Part shown: positions 49,045 through 58,496 of the stretch, piece by piece
How positions within the stretch are numbered: the stretch's first letter is position 1
Layout: every line of letters starts with the position of its first letter
Origin: Brevirhabdus sp.
GTDB taxonomy: Bacteria; Pseudomonadota; Alphaproteobacteria; Rhodobacterales; Rhodobacteraceae
Assembly (NCBI GenBank): GCA_024637315.1
Contig: JAGXFH010000034.1
Location: 186,001-250,000, forward strand
DNA: 64,000 nt
Reading direction: 5' to 3'
Notes under the pieces: generated by a model
Databases searched by the model: none
Told to the model about the DNA's origin: nothing
The model's input: only the letters and a program-made list of their open reading frames with translations
Translations under genes and position numbers: made by a program

Positions 49045-50145
49045 ATGCGTTCAATCTTGCTGGCAATTGCCCTGATGATCGCCCTGCCGGTCAAGGTCTG
49101 GAGTGAGTCCCTCAACACGTCGGTCGGGCCGGTCACGGTCACGCAGGTGATGGGCGGGCTTGAAGAGCCGTGGGGGCTGGATTTCCTGCCCGGCGGCGGG
49201 TTCCTGGTAACCGAACGCAGCGGCGAGCTCATCCATGTGGCCACGGATGGCGGCAAGACCACTGTTGCTGGGGTGCCGACTGTTCTGGTGAACGGGCAGG
49301 GCGGCCTGCTGGATGTGGCGGTGGCGCGGGATTTCGCGACCAGCCGAGAGGTGTTCCTGAGCTATGCCAAGGCGCAGGGCAGCGGCGCGGGCACCGCGCT
49401 ATCCGCCGCCCGGCTGTCGGCGGACGGAACGGCGCTTGAAGATGTGCGGACGATTTTCGAGATGAGTCCCGGTTCGACGAGTGGCCGGCATTTCGGCAGC
49501 CGGATCATCGAGGCACGCGACGGCACATTGTTCCTGACGATGGGCGACCGTGGCGGCAAGAACGCGGCGCAGGATCTTGGCCGCCACAATGGCAGCGTGG
49601 TCCGAATCAATCGAGACGGATCGGTGCCGCGCGACAATCCGTTTATCAACCTGCCGACCGCGCGCCCGGAGATCTGGTCTTACGGGCATCGCAACCCGCA
49701 AGGTGCCGCGCTGGATTTGGAGGGGCGGCTCTGGATCAACGAACATGGCGCGCGCGGCGGCGATGAGATCAACCTGATCACCGGTGGCGCCAACTACGGC
49801 TGGCCGGTGATTTCCTACGGCCGGAACTACAACGGCAGCAAGATCGGGATCGGCACCTCGGCGGCCGGAATGGAGCAGCCCCGGCATTACTGGGATCCTT
49901 CGATCGCTCCGTCGGGGCTGATGATCTATTCCGGCAAGCTCTGGCCGGAATGGAAGGGCGACATCTTTTCAGGCTCGTTGAAGTTTGACTACATCTCCCG
50001 GCTTGACCCGGACAACGGCTGGACCGAAGAGCGTATCGAAAGCCCCCAGACACGGCGGGTGCGCGATGTCATGGAGGCGCCCGATGGTTCGATCTGGTTC
50101 CTCAGCGTCGGGCGCGGAGGCGTGTACCGGATGGCTCCGGGGTGA
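49045..50145 (+). CDS. PQQ-type sugar dehydrogenase (GSDH/YliI family), secreted
   Basis: This 366-residue beta-propeller protein of the glucose/sorbosone dehydrogenase family has a signal peptide (MRSILLAIALMIALPVKVWS) and GLEEPWGLDFLPGGGFLVTE, the family opening. It contains GQGGLLDVAV, SGRHFGSRI and WSYGHRNPQGAALD, where the His is the PQQ-pocket residue, and EHGARGGDEINLI. AAAGGAGTG precedes the ATG. Members oxidise aldose sugars in the periplasm using PQQ, though the true substrate is uncertain. Confidence 0.92.
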   Translation: MRSILLAIALMIALPVKVWSESLNTSVGPVTVTQVMGGLEEPWGLDFLPGGGFLVTERSGELIHVATDGGKTTVAGVPTVLVNGQGGLLDVAVARDFATSREVFLSYAKAQGSGAGTALSAARLSADGTALEDVRTIFEMSPGSTSGRHFGSRIIEARDGTLFLTMGDRGGKNAAQDLGRHNGSVVRINRDGSVPRDNPFINLPTARPEIWSYGHRNPQGAALDLEGRLWINEHGARGGDEINLITGGANYGWPVISYGRNYNGSKIGIGTSAAGMEQPRHYWDPSIAPSGLMIYSGKLWPEWKGDIFSGSLKFDYISRLDPDNGWTEERIESPQTRRVRDVMEAPDGSIWFLSVGRGGVYRMAPG

Positions 50146-50237
50146 TGCGCCCTCTCCGTCCGGATGTATCGCCGGATCTTGCCAAGTCTGCCTCTTGCTG
50201 GCGGAATTGAGCCAGATCGGATTGCTGTCGGAGTGTC

Positions 50238-51254
50238 ATGATGCGTAGTCTTTTTCTGGCGATTGTCACTGCGACCTTGGCCTTTACCGCCACGGCGCAA
50301 GAGCCCTTGCCGGGCTTCTTCATCGCGCTTGAGGCATGCCAAGCGTTTCAGTCGAAGAACCTGATGACCAATCCCGGTGATGTCCTGACAAGGGCGATGC
50401 AAGCCTACCCGATGATCGGCGTCAATGAGCCAAACGGCGAGTTCTATCTGATCAGCATGGCGACGGCTCCGGTGGCGACCGCGCGTTGGGTACATGTGTC
50501 TTGCGGCCTGCATGTCGTTGACCTGGGCGCCGCCGCATCGAAAGGGGATGCCGCGCCGGGTGTGGTCACCCCGACCGCCAGCGCGGAATCGGTGGACAAT
50601 GTTCTGGCGATCAGCTGGCAGCCCGCCTTTTGCGAGACCCGCCCCGACAAGGCCGAATGCCGAAGCCTCAACGCGGGCGACCTGCCGATCACCCAAACCC
50701 GGTTCTCGATCCACGGCCTTTGGCCGCAGCCGCACGGCGATGCCTATTGCGGTGTCCCGGAGGCCCTGCGGCAGCTGGATGAGGCGGGCCGATGGTCGGA
50801 TCTGCCGTTGGTCGGGGTCGATGCCGAAACCCGCTTGGCGCTGGACGTGGCGATGCCCGGCACTGCCAGCCTGCTGGAGCGTCATGAATGGATCAAGCAT
50901 GGCACCTGTTACCGGGCGCGGGGCGGGGCCGATGAGTATTACGATGACACGCTGCATCTGCTTTCGGCGATCAACGAGTCACCGGTGGCAGAGTTCATGG
51001 CAAACAATGTCGGCCGTCAGATTGCCACAGCCGACCTGCGCACCTTGTTCGACGACGCGTTCGGCCAGGGCGCAGGGAAGCGGGTGCAGTTCCATTGCAC
51101 CGGCGATGGCGGGCGGATGCTGATCCAGGAACTGAGGGTGTCGCTGCACGGCAGGATCGAACCCGATACGGACCTTGGCGATCTGTTGCTGGCGGCGGAC
51201 CCGGTCCCGCCCGGCTGTGGGTGGGGCGTCGTCGATTCGGCCGGGCTGCAATGA
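50238..51254 (+). CDS. Secreted ribonuclease T2-family protein with extra N-terminal domain
   Basis: The 338-residue protein has a signal peptide (MMRSLFLAIVTATLAFTATA) and the two catalytic signatures of RNase T2: RFSIHGLWPQPHG (His159) and EWIKHGTCY (Glu217, His221), so it should cleave RNA in the periplasm or outside the cell. The T2 core begins near residue 122 at VLAISWQPAFC; residues 22-120 form an additional domain with two Cys residues and no function I recognise. It is 92 bases downstream of the sugar dehydrogenase. Confidence 0.9.
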   Translation: MMRSLFLAIVTATLAFTATAQEPLPGFFIALEACQAFQSKNLMTNPGDVLTRAMQAYPMIGVNEPNGEFYLISMATAPVATARWVHVSCGLHVVDLGAAASKGDAAPGVVTPTASAESVDNVLAISWQPAFCETRPDKAECRSLNAGDLPITQTRFSIHGLWPQPHGDAYCGVPEALRQLDEAGRWSDLPLVGVDAETRLALDVAMPGTASLLERHEWIKHGTCYRARGGADEYYDDTLHLLSAINESPVAEFMANNVGRQIATADLRTLFDDAFGQGAGKRVQFHCTGDGGRMLIQELRVSLHGRIEPDTDLGDLLLAADPVPPGCGWGVVDSAGLQ

Positions 51255-51255
51255 C

Positions 51256-52251
51256 TCAGATCGACAGCCTGGCGGCGTGGCTGCCGCGTTCGCGGTAAGG
51301 CGTGGTGTCGTAATGCGCACGGTAGCATTTCGAGAAGTGTGACGGCGAGGCGAAGCCGCAGGCCAGCGCCACGTTGATCACGCTCATATCGGTCTGCATC
51401 AAGAGGTTGCGGGCCTTTTGCAACCGCAGTTCCATGTAGTACCGCTTTGGCGACCGGTTCAGGTAGCGGCGGAAAAGCCGCTCCAGTTGCCGGGTCGACA
51501 TGCCGACATCGCCCGCAAGGACCGACGGGCTTACCGGCTCTTCGATGTTCTGCTCCATCATCTGGATCACCGCCGACAGCTTCGGATGCCGCACGCCGAT
51601 CCGGGTCGGGACGGACAGGCGCTGGGTATCCTGATCAGTGCGGATCGAGGAATAGATCAGCTGATCGGCGACGGCATTGGCCAGATCCTCGCCATGGTCA
51701 TCGGCAATCAGCTTCAGCATCAGGTCGATCGAGGCGGTGCCGCCAGCTGTCGTCATCCGGTTCCCGTCGACCACGAACACCGATTTCGTCAGCGTCACCT
51801 CCTCGAATTCCTCGCCGAAGCTGTCCTGATTTTCCCAGTGGATGGTGGCGCGCTTGCCATCCAGAAGACCCGCCATTGCCAGGGTATGCGCGGCGGTGCA
51901 AAGCCCGCCGATGGTTGCGCCGCGCCGTGCCTCGCGGCGCAGCCAGTTGATCACCTTCTTGGTCGATGCGCGCGCCACATCGATGCCGCCGCAAACCGCG
52001 ATCGTGTCATCGCGCGAGGTTTCCGGAAGATCGCCATCCAGCGCGAAGGTGGTGCCGTTCGAACAGGTGATGCTTGTACCGCCTTCGCCGACCAGCACCC
52101 AGCTATAGGCGTCCTTGCCCAGCATCCGGTTCGCGATGCGCAGACTGTCGACCGCGCAGGCGAAGGACAGCATCGTGAACTGGTCCAGAAGGACGAAGAC
52201 GAAGCGCCGCGCCTTGAGGGGAGAGGGGGCTTTTCTTGTCTTGTCTGCCAA
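51256..52251 (-). CDS. GlxA-family transcriptional regulator (DJ-1/PfpI plus AraC HTH)
   Basis: This regulator combines an N-terminal amidotransferase-like domain (FVFVLLDQFTMLSFACAVDS, VCGGIDVARAS, TIGGLCTAAHTLAMAGLL) with a C-terminal AraC HTH (VSPSVLAGDVGMSTRQLERL and VINVALACGFASPSHFSKCY). No in-frame ATG precedes the first domain; a TTG at 52251 gives a plausible 331 residues (MADKTRKAP at the start), but it lacks a good ribosome site, so the start is uncertain. GlxA relatives control carnitine, glycine-betaine or arginine use; the target here is unknown. Confidence 0.87.
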   Translation of the reverse strand: MADKTRKAPSPLKARRFVFVLLDQFTMLSFACAVDSLRIANRMLGKDAYSWVLVGEGGTSITCSNGTTFALDGDLPETSRDDTIAVCGGIDVARASTKKVINWLRREARRGATIGGLCTAAHTLAMAGLLDGKRATIHWENQDSFGEEFEEVTLTKSVFVVDGNRMTTAGGTASIDLMLKLIADDHGEDLANAVADQLIYSSIRTDQDTQRLSVPTRIGVRHPKLSAVIQMMEQNIEEPVSPSVLAGDVGMSTRQLERLFRRYLNRSPKRYYMELRLQKARNLLMQTDMSVINVALACGFASPSHFSKCYRAHYDTTPYRERGSHAARLSI

Positions 52252-52449
52252 TTCGGGGTCCGTTTGCGTATGATCAGGAAGTGGTACCGAACCAGCTTTC
52301 GGAGGCTTAATCAAGAGTGGGTGAAAGCATTCCGGATCAAAAGAAACCCTCCGGAGCGCGATCCGGCGCCGCTGCGGCCTTGACCGTTTGCAGCGGCCCC
52401 GGCACTGGCCTATAAGCAATCGTCCAAGAACGAATGGCGGAGCAAGACG

Positions 52450-53820
52450 ATGACTGACTGGGTGAAATCTGGCTGGCGCAACAAGCCTCGGGTGCAGATG
52501 CCCGACTATACGGATCAGGCCGCGCTGAATGCCGTCGAGGTGCAGCTTGGCAAATATCCGCCGCTCGTCTTTGCTGGCGAGGCGCGCAAGCTGAAGCGCG
52601 CGCTTGGCAAGGCCGGGACCGGCGAGGCGTTCCTGTTGCAGGGCGGCGATTGCGCCGAGAGTTTCAACGAGTTTTCCGCCGACAGCATCCGCGACACGTT
52701 CAAGGTGATGCTGCAGATGGCGATGGTTCTGACTTACGGCGCCAAGGTGCCGGTGATCAAGGTCGGCCGCATGGCGGGCCAGTTCGCCAAGCCGCGCTCG
52801 GCTGATACCGAAACGCTGAACGGCGTCGAACTGCCCAGCTACCGCGGCGACATCGTCAACGGGTTCGACTTCACGCCCGAGGCGCGGATCCCTGATCCCG
52901 CGCGGATGCTGCAGGCCTATACGCAGGCCGCCGCCTCGCTGAACCTTGTGCGCGCCTTCAGCCATGGCGGTTACGCCGATGTGCATCAGGTGCATGCCTG
53001 GACGCTTGGCTTCACCGATCAGGACGAGGCCGAGAAATACCGCGATCTGGCGAACCGGATCTCCGACACGCTTGATTTCATGCAGGCCGCCGGGGTCAAT
53101 CAGGATACCGCGCATACGCTGCAATCGGTGGATTTCTACACCAGCCACGAGGCGCTGCTTCTGGAATATGAAGAGGCCTTGTGCCGGATCGATTCCACCA
53201 CCGGTCTGCCGGTCGCGGGGTCCGGCCACATGCTGTGGATCGGCGACCGCACCCGGCAACCCGATGGCGCGCATGTCGAGTTCCTGCGCGGTGTGCAGAA
53301 TCCGATCGGCCTTAAATGTGGTCCGACGATCACCACGGGCCACCTGAAGGTTCTGATGAACAAGCTGAACCCGAAGAACGAGCCCGGTCGCCTGACCCTG
53401 ATCGCGCGCTTCGGCGCGGGGCAGGTCGGCGACCACCTGCCGCGGCTGATCAAGGCGGTCGAGGAAGAGGGTGCCAATGTTGTCTGGTCCTGCGATCCGA
53501 TGCACGGCAACACCATCAAGTCATCCTCGGGCTACAAGACCCGGCCGTTCGATTCGGTGCTGCGCGAGGTCCACGAGTTCTTCGCTGTGCACAATGCGGA
53601 AGGCACGGTTCCGGGCGGCGTGCATTTCGAGATGACCGGCAAGGACGTGACCGAATGCACCGGCGGCGTGCGCGCCGTGACGGACGAGGACCTGTCGGAC
53701 CGCTACCACACCGCTTGCGATCCGCGGCTGAACGCGAGTCAGGCTCTGGAACTGGCATTCCTTGTGGCCGAAGAGCTTGGCAACCGGCGCACGAAATCGG
53801 TTCAGGCGGCGGCTGTCTGA
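52450..53820 (+). CDS. Class II (plant-type) DAHP synthase
   Basis: The product condenses phosphoenolpyruvate and erythrose 4-phosphate, the entry step of the shikimate pathway, which continues with AroB at the left edge of the window. The 456-residue protein is of the class II type: [70 protein letters not shown], and [13 protein letters not shown] with metal ligands. It is longer than the class I AroF/G/H enzymes and not homologous to them in the simple sense. It converges on the PAS gene with no gap. Confidence 0.95.
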   Translation: MTDWVKSGWRNKPRVQMPDYTDQAALNAVEVQLGKYPPLVFAGEARKLKRALGKAGTGEAFLLQGGDCAESFNEFSADSIRDTFKVMLQMAMVLTYGAKVPVIKVGRMAGQFAKPRSADTETLNGVELPSYRGDIVNGFDFTPEARIPDPARMLQAYTQAAASLNLVRAFSHGGYADVHQVHAWTLGFTDQDEAEKYRDLANRISDTLDFMQAAGVNQDTAHTLQSVDFYTSHEALLLEYEEALCRIDSTTGLPVAGSGHMLWIGDRTRQPDGAHVEFLRGVQNPIGLKCGPTITTGHLKVLMNKLNPKNEPGRLTLIARFGAGQVGDHLPRLIKAVEEEGANVVWSCDPMHGNTIKSSSGYKTRPFDSVLREVHEFFAVHNAEGTVPGGVHFEMTGKDVTECTGGVRAVTDEDLSDRYHTACDPRLNASQALELAFLVAEELGNRRTKSVQAAAV

Positions 53821-54507
53821 TCAGTCGTTGCTGGAAACCAGGCGAAGGGCCGGGCGCGTGTCGTCCGGCCTTTTGCTGTCGGCGGGATGGCTAAAGACGT
53901 GTTCGGCCTCTGCAAAGCTCGGTTGCAGCGCGTCGACCGGTTTGCCCGGCTCTATCGGCGCAATCGAAAGATGCCGCGTCACCACATCCGCGACATTGAA
54001 CCGGCGCGGCTGCCGGCCGATCTTGCCGTCGCTTTGAATGCAGCCAAGTATCCTGTTCACCTCGCCGAAATCGTCGGTCAGCGGTGCCAGCAGCATCCGC
54101 GCCTCCAGCGCCGGGCGACCGATGCTGCGCTCTGCCTTGAGGACCAGTTGCGAGACTTGCGGCGCCGCGCAGACCGCGCTGATCACTTTGCTGACACTCT
54201 GGCGCGCCTCGGGCGTGAACATCGCGGTGACCGGCATGCCGCGCACCTCCATGCCCATCAGGTCGTTCAGATGCATTCCCGACAGCCGGAACCGGGCCAC
54301 GCCGGGGGCCACGCATTCCAGGATGAACGCATATTCCAACGCATCCTCGATACCGCGCGGATCGACGGCGGATCGGGCCGGCAGCGCCGCGTCGGGGCGC
54401 AGGCCCTCCCAATAGGCCTCGACCTGCGACAGGGCGGCAAAGATCACCGTCTTGCGCCGTGACAGCATCGACACGATGTTCGATCTTCCGACATTCCCGT
54501 CCTTCAC
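53821..54507 (-). CDS. PAS-domain protein (PAS_5 type), possibly cell-cycle linked
   Basis: The 228-residue protein has a PAS_5-like domain (formerly DUF1457) in residues 20-160: EAYWEGLRPDAALPARSAVDP, LEYAFILECVAPGVARFRLS, GMHLNDLMGMEVRGMPVTAM. No output domain follows, only a variable tail (RRFNVADVVTRHLS). The GTG start at 54507 is supported by GAGGTGAAGG spacing and a family-like N-terminus; ATG 54468 is an alternative. Its promoter region contains TTAA-rich sequence and a CtrA half-site. A signalling role is likely but not demonstrated. Confidence 0.78.
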   Translation of the reverse strand: MKDGNVGRSNIVSMLSRRKTVIFAALSQVEAYWEGLRPDAALPARSAVDPRGIEDALEYAFILECVAPGVARFRLSGMHLNDLMGMEVRGMPVTAMFTPEARQSVSKVISAVCAAPQVSQLVLKAERSIGRPALEARMLLAPLTDDFGEVNRILGCIQSDGKIGRQPRRFNVADVVTRHLSIAPIEPGKPVDALQPSFAEAEHVFSHPADSKRPDDTRPALRLVSSND

Positions 54508-54646
54508 CTCTGCCCCCCGCAGTTCGTGGGCATATGGCCGGATTGATTGTCCCGCCGCACACCGTCTGTTAACTCTACATCAACACTCGTTACCAATGTG
54601 TTAATATCGCACGTTTTGACTAAATGTGGAGGCGAAAAAGTCTTAA

Positions 54647-54654
54647 ATGGTTAA
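54647..54654 (-). promoter_or_regulatory. CtrA half-site between the PAS gene and yicC
   Basis: The plus strand ATGGTTAA is TTAACCAT on the minus strand, the alphaproteobacterial CtrA half-site. The shared interval also holds TTAACTCT near 54570 and TTAATATC near 54601. It lies only six bases before the yicC ATG and about 140 bases before the PAS gene start. Confidence 0.4.
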
Positions 54655-54659
54655 CCCTG

Positions 54660-55550
54660 ATGACTAAATCCATGACCGGCTTCGCCGCCGCCACGGGACA
54701 GGTCCAGAGCTGGAGCTGGGCCTGGGACATCCGTTCGGTCAATGCGCGCGGCCTCGATATCCGGATGCGCCTGCCCGATTGGGTCGAGGGGCTGGAACCC
54801 GTCCTGCGACCGCTGATCCAGACGGCAGTTGCGCGCGGCAGCGTCAGCCTTGCACTGAAGGTGCAGTCTGAAAGCATGGAGGCCGCCGGCAACATCAACC
54901 CGGCGGCGCTGGAACATGCCCTGTCGATGCTCGCGGCGGTCGAACAGGCCGCCCAGCATCGCGGTATCTCGCTCAGACCCGCCGCCCCTGGCGATCTGCT
55001 GATGCTGCGCGGCGTCATCGACACCGCCACCGTCGATGCCGATACCGGGCCTCTCCGCGACGCGCTTGCCGCCGCCCTGCCGGATCTTCTGAGCGCCTTC
55101 AACGAGATGCGGGCCGTCGAAGGTGCGGCGCTGGAAGCCGTGCTGCGGGACCAGATCGACCAGATCGACAGCCTGACCGAAGCCGCCGCCGAAGCGACCG
55201 CGACCCGCCGCGACCAGATGGTCGCGACCTTGCGCGACAACCTTGCTCGGGTGCTGGAAAACGCCGAGGGTGCCGATCCCGACAGGGTGGCACAGGAACT
55301 GGCGCTGATCGCGGTCAAGACCGACGTGACCGAGGAACTCGACCGCCTGCGCGCCCATGTCAAAGCCGCCCGGGATCTGCTGACAGCGAAGTCTCCGGTG
55401 GGTCGGAAACTTGATTTCCTGACGCAGGAGTTCAACCGCGAGGCCAATACGCTTTGTTCAAAATCGCAATCGGCAGAGCTGACCCGGATCGGGCTTGACC
55501 TCAAGCATGTGATCGACCAGATGCGCGAGCAGGTCCAGAACGTGGAGTAG
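54660..55550 (+). CDS. yicC: YicC-family endoribonuclease
   Basis: YicC proteins are RNases (Pfam YicC_N plus DUF1732). The 296-residue product starts at ATG 54660 with MTKSMTGFAAATG, continues WDIRSVNARGLDIRMRLPDW, and ends with the DUF1732 phrases GRKLDFLTQEFNREANTLCS and KHVIDQMREQVQNVE, the usual C-terminus. It precedes gmk by three bases, a conserved neighbourhood. Confidence 0.94.
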   Translation: MTKSMTGFAAATGQVQSWSWAWDIRSVNARGLDIRMRLPDWVEGLEPVLRPLIQTAVARGSVSLALKVQSESMEAAGNINPAALEHALSMLAAVEQAAQHRGISLRPAAPGDLLMLRGVIDTATVDADTGPLRDALAAALPDLLSAFNEMRAVEGAALEAVLRDQIDQIDSLTEAAAEATATRRDQMVATLRDNLARVLENAEGADPDRVAQELALIAVKTDVTEELDRLRAHVKAARDLLTAKSPVGRKLDFLTQEFNREANTLCSKSQSAELTRIGLDLKHVIDQMREQVQNVE

Positions 55551-55553
55551 GGC

Positions 55554-56195
55554 ATGGCCGACCGGCGCGGATTGCTGCTGATCATTTCCTCGCCGTCGGG
55601 GGCGGGCAAATCGACGCTGTCGAAGCGATTGCGGGTCTGGGATCCGACGATCCGCTTCTCGGTCTCGGCAACGACCCGCAGCCCGCGTGCCGGCGAGATG
55701 GATGGCCGCGAATACTGGTTCCGCAGCCGCGCCGAATTCGAGCGGATGGTCGCCACTGGCGAAATGCTGGAGCATGCCGAGGTCTTCGGCAATTTCTACG
55801 GCACGCCGAAAGCGCCGGTCGAGGCGAACATGGCCGCAGGCGTCGACACGCTCTTTGATATCGACTGGCAGGGTGGCCAGCAGATCCGCAACTCGAGCCT
55901 GGGCAAGGATGTCGTGTCGATCTTCATCCTGCCGCCCTCGATCGCGGAACTGGAACAGCGGTTGCGCAGTCGCGGGCAGGACAGTAACGAGGTGATCGCG
56001 GCGCGGATGGCGAAATCACAATCCGAGATCAGCCATTGGGCCGAATATGATTATGTGCTGATCAATGACGATCTTGATCGCGCCGAAGACCAGCTTCGCA
56101 CGATCCTGACCGCCGAACGGATGCGCCGAGACCGCCAGCCGGGGCTGACCGGCTTCGTCAGGGCGCTCAACAAGGAATTCGAGGACCGGCAATGA
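55554..56195 (+). CDS. gmk: Guanylate kinase
   Basis: Gmk phosphorylates GMP to GDP. The 213-residue enzyme has the P-loop [12 protein letters not shown], the GMP-binding [17 protein letters not shown] and the lid [21 protein letters not shown]. The length is typical. Its stop overlaps the start of the carbonic-anhydrase-like gene as ATGA. Confidence 0.97.
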   Translation: MADRRGLLLIISSPSGAGKSTLSKRLRVWDPTIRFSVSATTRSPRAGEMDGREYWFRSRAEFERMVATGEMLEHAEVFGNFYGTPKAPVEANMAAGVDTLFDIDWQGGQQIRNSSLGKDVVSIFILPPSIAELEQRLRSRGQDSNEVIAARMAKSQSEISHWAEYDYVLINDDLDRAEDQLRTILTAERMRRDRQPGLTGFVRALNKEFEDRQ

Positions 56196-56725
56196 CACTT
56201 TATGCTCTGGATGGGATCGCGCCGACGGTGCCGGACGACGGCGACTACTGGATCGCGCCCGACGCCAACGTGATTGGCAAGGTCACTCTGGAAAAGGGCG
56301 CGTCTGTCTGGTTCGGCTCGACCCTGCGCGGCGACAATGAACGCATCACGGTCGGGGCGCGCAGCAACCTGCAGGAACATTGCGTGCTGCATACCGACAT
56401 GGGTTTTCCGCTGACCATCGGTGCCGATTGCACCATCGGCCACAAGGCAATGCTGCACGGGTGCACGATCGGCGAGGGCAGCCTGATCGGCATGGGTGCC
56501 ACCGTGCTGAACGGCGCGGTGATCGGCAAGGGCTGCCTGATCGGGGCAGGGGCGCTGATCACCGAGGGCAAGACGATCCCGGACGGATCGCTGGTGATGG
56601 GCGCGCCCGGCAAGGTCGTGCGGCAGCTTGACCAGGAAGCGATCGAGGGCTTGCTGCGGGCCGCCGAGCACTATCAGCAGAATTTCCGCCGCTATCGCCA
56701 GGGCCTGAAGGAGATCGCGCGATGA
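56192..56725 (+). CDS. Gamma-carbonic anhydrase family protein
   Basis: The 177-residue left-handed beta-helix protein has hexapeptide repeats and the metal-ligand histidines in [26 protein letters not shown]. This is the YrdA/CaiE/PaaY type, which may hydrate CO2 but often lacks measurable activity. It sits between gmk and metC with four-base overlaps on both sides, so the four genes form one operon. Confidence 0.88.
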   Translation: MTLYALDGIAPTVPDDGDYWIAPDANVIGKVTLEKGASVWFGSTLRGDNERITVGARSNLQEHCVLHTDMGFPLTIGADCTIGHKAMLHGCTIGEGSLIGMGATVLNGAVIGKGCLIGAGALITEGKTIPDGSLVMGAPGKVVRQLDQEAIEGLLRAAEHYQQNFRRYRQGLKEIAR

Positions 56726-57897
56726 CGCCGCCGAAATCGCTGATCCGGCGGACACCCTGGCCGGAAAGCTCCAGCCGCCCGGTCGTGACGCCACTGCAGC
56801 CATCGGTGGTTTATGCCTCGGCCAGCCCCGACGCGCTGGACGCGCAGTATGACGGCCGCGCCAAGGGCTATACCTATGCCCGCGAAGGCCATCCGAACGC
56901 CGATGTGCTGGCCACCAAGATCGACGCGATGGAGGGCGGATCGGGCGGCATCATCACCGGATCGGGCATGTCGGCGGTCGCCGCCGTCTTCTTCGGTCTG
57001 CTCAAGGCCGGCGACCACGTGATCGGCGCGGATCAGCTTTACGGCCGCTCGTTGCGGATGATGAGAGAGGACCTGCCGCGTCTCGGCATCGAGACCTCGC
57101 TGGCCGATCCGACCGATGCCGGCGCCTTCGCCGCCGCGATCCGGCCCCAGACGCGGATGATCCTGCTGGAAGTGGTGTCGAACCCGACGCTGCGGGTCGC
57201 CGATATCGGCGGGATCAGCGCCTTGGCGCGTGCGCACGGCATCTTGCTGGTCGTCGACAATACCTTCACCACGCCGCGCGGTTTTCGCCCGTTCGAACAT
57301 GGCGCCGATATCGTTCTGCATTCCGTCACCAAGCTTCTGGCCGGGCATTCCGACGTGACGCTAGGCTATGTGGTGGCGCGCGATCCCGAATTGCAGGCGC
57401 AGATCACCGTCACCGCCGTGACGCTTGGCCTGACCGCCAGCCCGTTCGACTGCTGGCTGGCCGAGCGCGGGCTCTATTCCTTCGAACTGCGCTATGACCG
57501 GGCCGAAGAGAATGCGGCGCGGCTGGCGGACGCGCTGTCCGGTCAGCCGAACATTGATCAGGTGCTTTACCCGATGCGTGCCGACCATCCCGACCACAAT
57601 CGCGCCGTGGCGCTGCTGGGCGGGCGCGGCGGCAACATGGTCAGTTTCAGGATCAAGGGAGATCGCGGGGCGGCCAATCGACTGGTCGAGGCGGCGCCCA
57701 ATATCGCCTTCGCGCCGACGCTTGGCGATATCGGCACGACACTGTCACACCCGGCCAGCTCATCGCATCGCGCGCTGACCGCGCAGGGCAGGGCGGCGCT
57801 TGGCATTTCCGAGGGTTTCTTTCGCGTCTCGGTGGGGGTCGAGGATGTCGGCCTGCTGATCGACGAATTCACCGCCGCTATCGCCGCGGCAGGTTAG
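56722..57897 (+). CDS. metC: Cystathionine beta-lyase
   Basis: This PLP enzyme of the Cys/Met-metabolism family, 391 residues, is predicted to cleave cystathionine to homocysteine, pyruvate and ammonia. It shows [61 protein letters not shown], the PLP-Lys in [17 protein letters not shown], and [17 protein letters not shown]. Other fold-type I gamma-synthase relatives cannot be fully excluded. The stop overlaps the convergent receiver-like gene by four bases. Confidence 0.82.
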   Translation: MTPPKSLIRRTPWPESSSRPVVTPLQPSVVYASASPDALDAQYDGRAKGYTYAREGHPNADVLATKIDAMEGGSGGIITGSGMSAVAAVFFGLLKAGDHVIGADQLYGRSLRMMREDLPRLGIETSLADPTDAGAFAAAIRPQTRMILLEVVSNPTLRVADIGGISALARAHGILLVVDNTFTTPRGFRPFEHGADIVLHSVTKLLAGHSDVTLGYVVARDPELQAQITVTAVTLGLTASPFDCWLAERGLYSFELRYDRAEENAARLADALSGQPNIDQVLYPMRADHPDHNRAVALLGGRGGNMVSFRIKGDRGAANRLVEAAPNIAFAPTLGDIGTTLSHPASSSHRALTAQGRAALGISEGFFRVSVGVEDVGLLIDEFTAAIAAAG

Positions 57898-58313
57898 TGC
57901 AGATGACGCATCGTCGTTCGGTTGCAAAAGATGAACGCCACATCGAGTCCGGGGCAAAGGCCACGGATCTCGGACTGGATGACGCGCGGGTTGGGCAAAT
58001 CGGGAGCGACGATGCGCAACCGACCGCGAAATCCCTTCTGGTGCAACGTCTGCGCCAAGTCGAGGCAATCGAAGGCGCGCGTCAGCATCGGCGACATCAC
58101 GATGTCGGGCGTCAGGGCCTGCAGGAGCTCGTCGGTGATCTCGTGAAATTCGGCAAAGGCGATCTGCGAATCGACAGGCAGCGCCCGCCCCGCACCAATC
58201 CACTGCCGGACATCTCCGACAGCCAGGATGACCGGCCTCAGCCGGGTGTTTTCTTCCGTTGCTTCCGCAGTCGGCTCCAGACCGAAAGCAGTTCCGTTAT
58301 CCAACCGCCCCAT
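57894..58313 (-). CDS. Receiver-like protein of unknown function
   Basis: The 139-residue product looks like a response-regulator-like alpha/beta domain: an initial strand RPVILAVGD, a central strand ALTPDIVMSPMLTRAFDCLD where a receiver would have the phosphoacceptor, and RGRLRIVAPDLPNPRVIQSE later. The acceptor Asp and the acidic pocket appear missing, so it would be a pseudo-receiver if that reading is correct. No other domain is attached. It is divergent from phoR and shares its promoter region. I recognise no named family. Confidence 0.68.
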   Translation of the reverse strand: MGRLDNGTAFGLEPTAEATEENTRLRPVILAVGDVRQWIGAGRALPVDSQIAFAEFHEITDELLQALTPDIVMSPMLTRAFDCLDLAQTLHQKGFRGRLRIVAPDLPNPRVIQSEIRGLCPGLDVAFIFCNRTTMRHLH

Positions 58314-58454
58314 ATGGCATTCTTCCCCCGACAGTTCGCGTCTGTATGGTTCGCCCCTACATCACGTTGGCAAATTGCATCTGGGATTGCAATGATCATC
58401 CGGAAGTTGCATGCGATAATATTGCGCTGGATATTTTCCGGAAACAAATCAGCT

Positions 58455-58482
58455 CTGTTGCAAGATGTCATGACGGTTTCAT
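58455..58482 (+). promoter_or_regulatory. Pho box upstream of phoR
   Basis: The sequence CTGTTGC, then ATGTCAT-GACG-GTTTCAT with the last two words eleven bases apart, matches the PhoB-binding pattern CTGTCAT-N4-CTGTCAT in a degenerate form. It ends 14 bases before the phoR start. This would make phoR PhoB-controlled. Confidence 0.5.
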
Positions 58483-58496
58483 AAGGTGTTTCGCGT

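Noticed and set aside
52252-53505. Long upstream extension of the GlxA-type regulator, opposite DAHP synthase
   Set aside because: The open frame continues only because it is antisense to the high-GC DAHP synthase gene; domain homology begins after about 52240.
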